A stretch of DNA of 49,938 nt, taken from assembly GCA_013816855.1 (NCBI GenBank), contig JACDDT010000011.1, forward strand, positions 1 through 49,938. Direction: 5' to 3'. A program made the position numbers and the translations under genes. The notes under the pieces are model-generated. The model was not told the DNA's origin. It searched no databases and worked only from the letters and a program-made list of their open reading frames with translations. The first letter of the stretch is position 1; each line of letters begins with the position of its first letter. Below are positions 41,777 through 48,854 of this stretch, in pieces. The stretch is from Gemmatimonadaceae bacterium. GTDB taxonomy: Bacteria; Gemmatimonadota; Gemmatimonadetes; Gemmatimonadales; Gemmatimonadaceae.

Positions 41777-44089
41777 ATGGCTTCTTCGAGAATACCCAGG
41801 GCGGACGAGAATACGCCTCTCTTTCCGGCATTGATCGCGACCGCGCTCGTCTTCGCGCTGTATCTCCTCACACTCGCGCCTTCGGTCGCGATGTGGGACA
41901 CCGGCGAATACATGGCAGCGGTGAAAGTGCTCGGCATTCCACATCCGCCGGGCAATCCGTTTTTCATGCTCCTCGGGCACGCCTTTGCGAGCATTCCCAT
42001 CCCGGTGTCTTACGCGGCGCGCGTAAACATTCTTGCCGCACTCGCGAGCGCGGGCTCCGCAGGAATCTGGTTTATCGTCATAGAGAGAATCACGGCGCGC
42101 TGGATCGAGCTGCGTTGGCAGCGGCTCGTCGTCGCAGCAGTCGGAACACTGATTGGAGCAACCGCGTTCACCGTTTGGAATCAGGCAGTCGTCAACGAGA
42201 AGGTTTATCCGGTATCGCTTCTCTTCGTCACCATCATCTCGTGGCTGACTATTAAGTGGATCGACGATCCCGACGCTCCACGCGCAGATAGGCTCTTGGT
42301 TCTAGTCGGATTTCTACTTGGGCTCGGATACGCAAATCACCCGGCGGGAATGCTGGCAGCTCCGGCAATAGCTGTCGGCATTCTTATCCGCAAACGCGGC
42401 CTCTACGGTGGGCTCGTCATCGTAGCCATTGCCCTGTTGGCGATTCTGCTCCGAATCGCGGGGGCGAGCGACTTTATCCAAACGTTAATCATCGGCATCG
42501 CTGCTATGGGCGCCGCTATATACGCGTTGGGTAGCAAGACAACGGCGTTGACGATCGCCGGTCTTCTCCTCGGCCTCACGCCTTTTATTTACGAGCCGAT
42601 TCGCGCAGCTCACTTCCCGGGAATTAACGAGGGTGCACCCACGGCGTGCGAGACGAAGCTCGAGGCGTCGTGCACATTCGACTCACTGACGTGGAAGCGG
42701 CTGATGTCGAACATCAATCGCGAGCAGTACGGCCCAAAACTCGAGCGCGGCGCTTCGTATCCCGAGCAGGTGGGAACGTGGTGGCTGTACTTCAAGTGGC
42801 AGTGGCTGCGCGACTCGCACAACGCGCACGCGGGATGGCAGGAATTCCTCGCGCTTCTCTTCCTCATCCTCGCCCTCACCGGCGGATACGTCCACTGGAA
42901 GGAAGACCGCGAGACATTCTGGTACATCGGCGCGTTGATGTTCACGATGACGCTCGCGCTCATCTACTACCTGAACTTCAAGTACGGATGGTCGCAGGAT
43001 CCGGGTTCGGAGCACGCGCACGAGGTGCGCGATCGCGATTACTTCTACGTCTGGAGCTTTTCCGCGTGGGGCATTTGGGCCTCGCTCGGTTTGGAGCTCA
43101 TCTGGTCAAAGTTTGCCGCAACGATCGCGAGCGGAGTGAAAGGCAAGAAAGACACGCGCGAAACCGCGGTGGCGGCCGATCGCTATTCCCGTGCGTTGCT
43201 CATGGCATCCCCCGTTCTTCTCCTCGCTCTCGTACCGCTCTTCGGCAATTGGAAGTACGCGTCCCGCGCGGGGCAACATTTCACGCAGGAATGGGCGCAC
43301 GATTATCTCAACTCGCTCGAGCCATACGCCATCGTCGTCACCAACGGCGACAACGACACATTCCCGCTCTGGTATGCGCAGGAAGTCGAAGGCGTAAGGA
43401 AAGACGTTACAGTGGCCGTTGCGACGTACCTCGGTACCGATTGGTATGTGCGGCAGATAATCCGCCGACCGATCGCGGACTACGACTCCATCAACGGTCC
43501 GGCGATTTACCGGGGGAAAACCTGGAAGAAGCCGTCCGGCCCGCCGCTCAAGATGGGCTTCGCGGAAGCGGACTCAATTCCCGAATACATCGAGCTGCGA
43601 GAGGCGAAAATTTTCAAGCAAGGCAACATCACGCTCAACATTCCGCCCGGTTATCTGACCCGCGACGAGCTCGTGTTGCTGCGCTTGATCAAGGACGCGA
43701 TGCCGGAGAGGCCGCTCTATCTCTCGACTGGAGCGGAGTCGGGAATAGGACTCGAGCCGTATCTGCTCACCCAGGGATATGTTCAGAAAATCATGCCGGA
43801 CCCCGTCCCCGAAAGTCCGGCGACGCCGCGTTTGTCAGGGCTGAACATTGATCTCGCGCGCACGAAAGCGCTCTGGTTCGGGGTTTATCGCGCGCCGGAC
43901 GCCATCATTAAAGAAGGGGATTGGATCGACCGGCCCTCGTACGGAATTCCTTATACGTACGCGTTCACCGGCGCGATTCTCTCCGAAGCGCTGGCGCGGA
44001 GCGGGGACGCGCGCGATGCATCCGTCGTCCTGGAGAAGGTGAAGAAGATCGTGAAAGCCGCGCGCATCGAAGGGTTCCCGATCGAGTAG
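41777..44089 (+). CDS. DUF2723 (GT117-like) multi-pass membrane protein
   Basis: A 770-aa membrane protein with about 10-12 helices in the first 510 residues and a soluble C-terminal part with alternating charged and Tyr residues. It matches DUF2723 (GT117, the TMEM260 relative): the first loop reads PSVAMWDTGEYMAAVKVLGIPHPPGNP, where the early Asp-Thr-Gly-Glu and the HPPGNP motif are the family's signature (quoted in parts: WDTGEY and HPPGNP). These are glycosyltransferases of the GT-C fold that use lipid-linked sugars to O-glycosylate exported proteins. It sits on the opposite strand between dnaE2/116-aa and imuB, separating the mutagenesis genes. Confidence 0.88.
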   Translation: MASSRIPRADENTPLFPALIATALVFALYLLTLAPSVAMWDTGEYMAAVKVLGIPHPPGNPFFMLLGHAFASIPIPVSYAARVNILAALASAGSAGIWFIVIERITARWIELRWQRLVVAAVGTLIGATAFTVWNQAVVNEKVYPVSLLFVTIISWLTIKWIDDPDAPRADRLLVLVGFLLGLGYANHPAGMLAAPAIAVGILIRKRGLYGGLVIVAIALLAILLRIAGASDFIQTLIIGIAAMGAAIYALGSKTTALTIAGLLLGLTPFIYEPIRAAHFPGINEGAPTACETKLEASCTFDSLTWKRLMSNINREQYGPKLERGASYPEQVGTWWLYFKWQWLRDSHNAHAGWQEFLALLFLILALTGGYVHWKEDRETFWYIGALMFTMTLALIYYLNFKYGWSQDPGSEHAHEVRDRDYFYVWSFSAWGIWASLGLELIWSKFAATIASGVKGKKDTRETAVAADRYSRALLMASPVLLLALVPLFGNWKYASRAGQHFTQEWAHDYLNSLEPYAIVVTNGDNDTFPLWYAQEVEGVRKDVTVAVATYLGTDWYVRQIIRRPIADYDSINGPAIYRGKTWKKPSGPPLKMGFAEADSIPEYIELREAKIFKQGNITLNIPPGYLTRDELVLLRLIKDAMPERPLYLSTGAESGIGLEPYLLTQGYVQKIMPDPVPESPATPRLSGLNIDLARTKALWFGVYRAPDAIIKEGDWIDRPSYGIPYTYAFTGAILSEALARSGDARDASVVLEKVKKIVKAARIEGFPIE

Positions 44090-44129
44090 TCCTTGTGGCA
44101 CTGACTATTGCTGGCTCGGCGAGCGGAGC

Positions 44130-44349
44130 GGGGGCATCCCAACGGCGGAAGGATTTCTGAGTACTAAAGCGGGGAGCTGTAAGCGAACTGAAGCCTCATA
44201 GCTCCAAGCCATTCATTTGCACGATGGAGACACGGACGCATCGGTTCGCGTAGCAAGAATCACGGTATGAAGGCTTACATCTGCTAAGCTGCCGAGCTTA
44301 AAGCTCCCTGCTTTAGTACTCCGTGTACTTTCACCCGTTGGGATGGCCC
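44130..44349. repeat. 220-nt structured intergenic element, copy B
   Basis: Second copy of the element at 22008-22227, the same length. Helices: GCATCCCAACGG (from 44134) with CCGTTGGGAT (from 44335); GTACTAAAGC (44161-44170) with GCTTTAGTAC (44310-44319, now fully paired); GGAGCT (44173-44178) with AGCTCC (44302-44307); AAGCC-a-TTCAT (44206-44216) with ATGAAGGCTT (44267-44276). The T-to-C and A-to-G changes relative to copy A keep that helix paired. It lies between the convergent DUF2723 and imuB genes. The conserved core also includes TTCATTTGCACGA and AATCACGGTATGAA. Confidence 0.85.
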
Positions 44350-44381
44350 GGCGGTCGCAGAGCTATCCGAAAAAAAGAACG

Positions 44382-45677
44382 CTAGTCCCACCACCCATGC
44401 AGGTACCACTCATCCTCGCGGGCATCCCGAAAGAGCCAGACGAGCGTCCCGTGCTCGGTGACGCAGCGGAAATACTCGCGCGCGTACGGCTCCGTCCACT
44501 GTCCCCCGGAAACGCGATCGGGGCCCGCGGCTGACTTGATCCCCGTCCATTCAATATCGCGATACTGAATGGGACAGCTGTGATTTCTGCGCTTGCGGGT
44601 ACGCACGATGATTCGCTTCGGCTCGGGTAGAAGCTGAAGCATCATCCGCGGAGTCACTAGCGGCGCGCCGTGCCTTTCGCGAACACCGTCACGCGCGACG
44701 GCGCGCGACGGCTCCTGGCTGATCCATTCGGTGCGCTTGTCGAGCAGCGGATGGTTTGTGTTCGACGGCGTGACGACGATCGACCCCTGATCATCGAGCA
44801 GCTGCGCGATAGTTTCCTCGGCGGCTCCCATCGTCGCGAACCCGCGATCGAAAATGTCGCCCTGCCGCTCGAGCTCGCCGGTGACTGCTTCGACGCGCAT
44901 CGCAATCCCGGTGACAGCGTCGGGAAGAGTGATGCGCTCGAAGTGAGTGCGAACGAGACGTAGCCACGCTTTGTGGCTCGACGTCGAGCGCGCCGGACGA
45001 ATCGGATGCGCATACGTCTCGCGATTGGCGAGCGAGAACACGAGCGTCATCTCGCGGCCGCCCTGTCCGCGCGCTTTCAGATCCTTGCAGATATTGCCGA
45101 GCAGCGCGTTGATGACGAAGACGAGCCGCTCGGGATCCTTGAGTGCATAGTCCACCCAATCCATCGACGCAGACGGGAGCGATCGCGCGATTGAGGTGAA
45201 AATTTGCCGAGTGTCATCGCCGCGTGAGAGCCGCCAGAGGTGAACGCCCTCGGCGCCGAAACGAACTTCCACTGCTTCGCCTTCGAGTCTCGCCATCTCG
45301 CCGCACTTCTCGAGTCCGACACCTTCGAGCAGAGTGGCGAGCGAAGCGGACGTCTCGAGAACGGAGATCGGGAACGGAGCGAGAAAATCGCGATCTCCGC
45401 CTGGCGAAATAGTGTTGACGATCCCGTTGCCGAACGCGGATGCGACGGAAGCGGCGACGGGCGTGCCGGCAACGCCGACTCTGATATGAGCGACCTCGCG
45501 CTCATCGAAAATCGTGAGCAGATCGCTGACGACGAGCTCGGCGTTAAGACCGCGCGCGTCGGCCCATACTATATGGTTGCCGCCGATCGCGATCCGCGGA
45601 GTAACCGTCAGAAGCTGTGGTATGAGCTCGTGAACCGACTCGGCGGTGAAGAGCTGCGAACGAAGAGCAACGAACAC
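44382..45677 (-). CDS. imuB: ImuB-like Y-family polymerase paralogue, short N terminus
   Basis: A 431-aa ImuB-like protein, the non-catalytic Y-family adaptor that links DnaE2 to the sliding clamp. Seen: an opening LLTVTPRIAIGG-IVWADARGL strand pair that matches the part of ImuB after the first ~70 residues, the middle little-finger-like region, and the C-terminal WYLHGWWD, close to the family's FLHGxYD ending. The usual N-terminal segment (the first palm strand with the vestigial active-site position) is missing. GTG start at 45677 is the first in frame after a stop near 45720, and only 96 bases separate it from the divergent DUF411 gene, so the short form looks native. A LexA-like repeat lies 43 bases upstream. 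Confidence 0.8.
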   Translation of the reverse strand: MFVALRSQLFTAESVHELIPQLLTVTPRIAIGGNHIVWADARGLNAELVVSDLLTIFDEREVAHIRVGVAGTPVAASVASAFGNGIVNTISPGGDRDFLAPFPISVLETSASLATLLEGVGLEKCGEMARLEGEAVEVRFGAEGVHLWRLSRGDDTRQIFTSIARSLPSASMDWVDYALKDPERLVFVINALLGNICKDLKARGQGGREMTLVFSLANRETYAHPIRPARSTSSHKAWLRLVRTHFERITLPDAVTGIAMRVEAVTGELERQGDIFDRGFATMGAAEETIAQLLDDQGSIVVTPSNTNHPLLDKRTEWISQEPSRAVARDGVRERHGAPLVTPRMMLQLLPEPKRIIVRTRKRRNHSCPIQYRDIEWTGIKSAAGPDRVSGGQWTEPYAREYFRCVTEHGTLVWLFRDAREDEWYLHGWWD

Positions 45678-45712
45678 AAAAGGACCCGGGTTTACGGCGG
45701 AAGGCGCCTCTC

Positions 45713-45741
45713 AATCTGTCCCGAACATATACCGAAAGCAA
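45713..45741 (-). promoter_or_regulatory. imuB promoter with LexA-like direct-repeat operator
   Basis: Minus strand: TTGCTT (45741-45736), 17-base spacer, CAGATT (45718-45713), with the repeat TTTCGGTATATGTTCGGG (45737-45720) filling the spacer. It matches the dnaE2 operator in 15 of 18 positions including CCTTGC upstream. It lies in the divergent gap with the DUF411 gene and could affect that gene too. Confidence 0.6.
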
Positions 45742-45773
45742 GGCGGGCGCCGCGAGGCCGTAGATTAGAAAAA

Positions 45774-46229
45774 ATGAAAGCCAAAACTTTTCTATTTCTC
45801 GGTGTCGCCCTGCTGCTCACGCCAATGAAAGCGGCGGCGCCGGCTGCCGCCCCCAAGGCCGCACCTGTCATCACGGTTTACAAAGACCCGGACTGCGGAT
45901 GCTGCAAAAAGTGGGTGGAATACCTGAGGAAGCACGGCTTCCGAGTGAACGCAAAGGACACACGCGAGATGGATGACGTAAAACAAAATCTCGGAGTTCC
46001 GAAGTCCCTCACAGCGTGTCATACCGCGGTGGTGGGTGGCTATGTCATTGAAGGACACGTGCCCGCCGGAGACATTGAGAAGCTGCTCAAGCGAAAACCG
46101 CAAATCGCGGGGCTCGCAGTCGCCGGAATGCCGGCCGGATCTCCTGGAATGGAAGGGCCTCCGCCCGTTCACTATCAGGTGATCGCGTTCGAGCGCTCCG
46201 GCAGGACGCACGTCTTCGCAAACCATTAA
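45774..46229 (+). CDS. DUF411 metal-binding-type exported protein
   Basis: A 151-aa protein with an N-terminal signal (about residues 1-24, TFLFLGVALLLTPMKAAA) and a DUF411 domain with thioredoxin-like fold. The key segment is YKDPDCGCCKKWVEYLRKHG, with CGCC where CxxC lies in thioredoxins, then ACHTAVVGGYVIEGHVPA. In other bacteria DUF411 proteins are linked to copper or other metal handling (family knowledge). ATG at 45774 follows an AT-rich run. Start is far inside a longer open frame that otherwise shadows imuB. The DUF885 gene starts directly after the stop. Confidence 0.85.
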   Translation: MKAKTFLFLGVALLLTPMKAAAPAAAPKAAPVITVYKDPDCGCCKKWVEYLRKHGFRVNAKDTREMDDVKQNLGVPKSLTACHTAVVGGYVIEGHVPAGDIEKLLKRKPQIAGLAVAGMPAGSPGMEGPPPVHYQVIAFERSGRTHVFANH

Positions 46230-48098
46230 ATGAGAATCAGAATGAGAGCTCTTCCTGTGATTGGCGTCGCGGTCGCCGCGGCGGTGCTGTTCGCACCCAC
46301 GAAATCCGAGGCGCAGACGAAGCGGGAATCCTTCCCCTCCCTCGCTCACGATTTTGTCTATACGACTCTCACCTTCTCGCCGTCCGGCGCGACACAGTCG
46401 GGCCTTCATACTTTCCGCGATCCAAGAACCGGGCGGACGCTCAACGTCGATCAGATGCTCGACGACTTCTCGCTGGCCAGCATAGAGCGGCAGCGGACAT
46501 ACTACTCCGCGTTCAGAAAACGTCTCGAGAGACTTGGCCGCCGGAACCTCGACGCGCAGACCCGCGCTGATTACGACCTTCTTCAGAACGCGGTCGACTT
46601 CGCGAACTTCAATCTCGACGAGGAGAAGTTCTACGAGTGGCGGCCGCAGATGTACGCCGAGAACCTTGGTGGCGCGCTTTTCTCCAACATGTCGCTGGAG
46701 TACGCCGCGAAGAATGTCCGGGCGCGCGACCTGACAGCGAGAGTGGAAAAAGTGCCGGCGTTCATCGCTGTCGCGAAAGCGAACCTCAAAGCGTCGAACG
46801 ACATCTACCGCCGGGTCGCTGCCGAATCGGTTGATGGCGACATCGATCTCATCAAGGGCCTCGGCGCGGAGTTCGTGAAAGGCACTCCGAGTGAAGCGCG
46901 GTACACTTCACAGAAGAGTGCGGCCGTCGCCGCGTTACAGGATTACAAGCGCTTCATAACGGACGAGCTCCCGAGGCGGGAGCAGCGCGACTGGCGCTTC
47001 GGTAAGGACCGCTTCGCCAAAAAATGGCGCTACTACCTTCAGGTCTCAGCGTCTCCGGAGGAGATGCTTGACAACGCCGAGGATAGCCTGGTCGTTACGC
47101 GTGAGCGAATGCTTTCCCTGGCTGAGCCACTGCACAAGGCCTGGTTTCCGTCGCACTCTCACAGCACCGCCAATCACGTCGAGTATCTGAACGCGGTCGT
47201 CAGCGAAGTGATGAAGCAGATCGGCACCGAGCACGTCAACCGTGATTCCCTGATGACCCAGGCCGAGCGCGACGTCTCGATGCTGGAGCGGTACATCGTC
47301 GATCACAGGATACTCTCGCTGCGGGATTTCTCGAATCTCAAGGTGATCGAGACGCCGAAGTTCATGCGCGGCATTTACGGAGTGGCGGGCGCGGTGTTCG
47401 CTCCAGCGCTCCAGCCGAATCTCTCGACTTTCTACTGGGTGACGCCGGTGGCGAAGGAGACATCGGAGGAGCGCGCCGAGTCGAAGCTGCGGGAGTACAA
47501 CCGCTACAAGATGCTGACGATCACGATACACGAGGCGATGCCGGGGCACGCGGTGCAGGGTGAGTACGCGAACCGCGTTCTACCGGATTGGCGTCGGCTG
47601 CTGCGCGCGGTGTACGGCAACACACCGTACATCGAAGGGTGGGCGGTGTACACCGAGCACATGATGCTTGATGCCGGAGTGAACGGCGGCGATCAGACGA
47701 AGGCGGAGCTCACCGAGATGAAGGGGATGCTGCGTATCTACATGAACTCGATCATCGACATCCGGCTGCAGACGATGGGGATGACCGACGAGGAAGCGGT
47801 GCGGCGAATGATGACGGATGCATTTCAGGAGCGCGGTGAGGCGGAGCCGAAGCTGCAGCGGGCGCAGCTCGATTACGTGCAGCTCAATGCGTACTTGGCA
47901 GGAGTGCAGGAGTGGACGGCGCTCAGGCGTGACGCGGAAACGAAGGAAGGGACGCGGTTCAACGCGTGCCGGTATCACGACACGGTTTTATTGTATGGGC
48001 CAATCCCGGTTCCCGAGGTGCGGCGGCTGTATATGAGCGGGGTGAAACCGACCGCGAAGGCGCCTACCTCGAGGTGTGAGGGGACCTCGCCGAACTGA
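46230..48098 (+). CDS. DUF885 zinc-peptidase-like exported protein
   Basis: A 622-aa protein with a signal peptide (about 1-29, ending EAQ) and the DUF885 domain, distantly related to metallopeptidases. The gluzincin-like motif HEAMPGH is at 434-440 (H434, E435, H440), a HEXPGH variant typical of DUF885, followed by EGWAVYTEHMML with a likely third ligand Glu. This family includes dipeptidase-like enzymes; the substrate here is unknown. ATG at 46230 abuts the DUF411 stop; an ATG 12 bases later is equally possible. No ribosome site is strong for either. Confidence 0.88.
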   Translation: MRIRMRALPVIGVAVAAAVLFAPTKSEAQTKRESFPSLAHDFVYTTLTFSPSGATQSGLHTFRDPRTGRTLNVDQMLDDFSLASIERQRTYYSAFRKRLERLGRRNLDAQTRADYDLLQNAVDFANFNLDEEKFYEWRPQMYAENLGGALFSNMSLEYAAKNVRARDLTARVEKVPAFIAVAKANLKASNDIYRRVAAESVDGDIDLIKGLGAEFVKGTPSEARYTSQKSAAVAALQDYKRFITDELPRREQRDWRFGKDRFAKKWRYYLQVSASPEEMLDNAEDSLVVTRERMLSLAEPLHKAWFPSHSHSTANHVEYLNAVVSEVMKQIGTEHVNRDSLMTQAERDVSMLERYIVDHRILSLRDFSNLKVIETPKFMRGIYGVAGAVFAPALQPNLSTFYWVTPVAKETSEERAESKLREYNRYKMLTITIHEAMPGHAVQGEYANRVLPDWRRLLRAVYGNTPYIEGWAVYTEHMMLDAGVNGGDQTKAELTEMKGMLRIYMNSIIDIRLQTMGMTDEEAVRRMMTDAFQERGEAEPKLQRAQLDYVQLNAYLAGVQEWTALRRDAETKEGTRFNACRYHDTVLLYGPIPVPEVRRLYMSGVKPTAKAPTSRCEGTSPN

Positions 48099-48150
48099 TC
48101 TCAATCCCATAGAGGGATCGCGACAAAAAAGCTGATGTAACCAAAAGGTA

Positions 48151-48179
48151 TTGCGTAGCCCGGTGCGTGTATTTATACA
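48151..48179 (+). promoter_or_regulatory. Promoter of the GNAT gene with palindromic TGTATTTATACA
   Basis: TTGCGT (48151-48156), 17-base spacer and TATACA (48174-48179). The -10 lies inside TGTATTTATACA (48168-48179), an inverted repeat of TGTAT around TT, which may also bind an ArgR- or LexA-like repressor. The start would fall at about the GTG of the gene at 48186, so the transcript may be leaderless. Confidence 0.5.
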
Positions 48180-48185
48180 TTCGCT

Positions 48186-48770
48186 GTGCATAATCTCCCA
48201 CAAATCCAGCATGGCGCTCTTAGCCTCGCGCGGCCCGCAGAGGTCGCGGAGCCGACCGTTCGGCGCGCGCGTCGCTCCGATGTGAAAGCCATCTGGGAGC
48301 TCGTGGGAATGTTCGCTGCGAACGGCTCAATGCTCGCACGCTCGATGAGCGAGATCGCGTCCAAGATCGACAGCTACGTCGTCGCGGCCAGTGCTGACGG
48401 GAGAGTGCTCGCCTGCGCCGCGCTCGAAGAATTCTCGCCATCACTGGCGGAAGTTTCCTCGGTAGCCGTGGCGCGCTCACAGCACGGCAAGGGTCTCGGC
48501 ACACAGGTCGTACTCGGCGTCGAGCGGCTTGCCCGCGCGCGCGATATCGAGGAGTTGTTCGCGATGAGCCTGACCGACAACTTCTTCCTCTCGATGGGTT
48601 ACGATACGACGACGGTCTCGCGCTACCCCGAGAAGCTCGCCCGCTACGAGAAGATGAAGGCCGACGGAATCGACGTGGTCACCAAGCGCTGCTTCCGGAA
48701 GAAGCTCGCCGCCACCTGGTCGGTCCCGGAGCTTGTCGTCGCCGAGCTCAAGAGACGCATCGCCAGCTGA
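48186..48770 (+). CDS. GNAT-family N-acetyltransferase (ArgA-like)
   Basis: A 194-aa acetyltransferase of the GNAT fold. After a 24-residue leader it shows TVRRARRSDVKAIWELV (first strand and helix), the acetyl-CoA loop VARSQHGKGLGTQVV (fits Q-x-x-G-x-G/A), and the C-terminal FLSMGYDTTTVSRYPEKLARY. The overall pattern resembles short N-acetylglutamate synthase-type proteins; arginine biosynthesis is possible but no arg genes are nearby. GTG at 48186 is used because it sits seven bases after a -10-like TATACA. An unusual C-terminal tail is Lys/Arg rich. Hairpin terminator follows. Confidence 0.78.
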   Translation: MHNLPQIQHGALSLARPAEVAEPTVRRARRSDVKAIWELVGMFAANGSMLARSMSEIASKIDSYVVAASADGRVLACAALEEFSPSLAEVSSVAVARSQHGKGLGTQVVLGVERLARARDIEELFAMSLTDNFFLSMGYDTTTVSRYPEKLARYEKMKADGIDVVTKRCFRKKLAATWSVPELVVAELKRRIAS

Positions 48771-48774
48771 CCGG

Positions 48775-48793
48775 CGTGGCGCTCGCCGCCACG
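48775..48793 (+). terminator. Hairpin after the GNAT gene
   Basis: CGTGGCG (48775-48781) pairs with CGCCACG (48787-48793) over a five-base loop, starting four bases after the stop, followed by TATCCCTTTTC. A moderate rho-independent terminator with a poor U-tract. Confidence 0.5.
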
Positions 48794-48854
48794 TATCCCT
48801 TTTCAACATCGGTGCAGCGCTCCAACTTTTGGAATCCCTGACTCGAATTGTCGA

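Noticed and set aside
42646-43851. 401-aa ORF in another frame of the DUF2723 gene
   Set aside because: Arg-rich shadow of a multi-helix membrane protein gene.
45240-45773. Long upstream part of the DUF411 frame
   Set aside because: Overlaps imuB on the opposite strand; the signal peptide begins at 45774.
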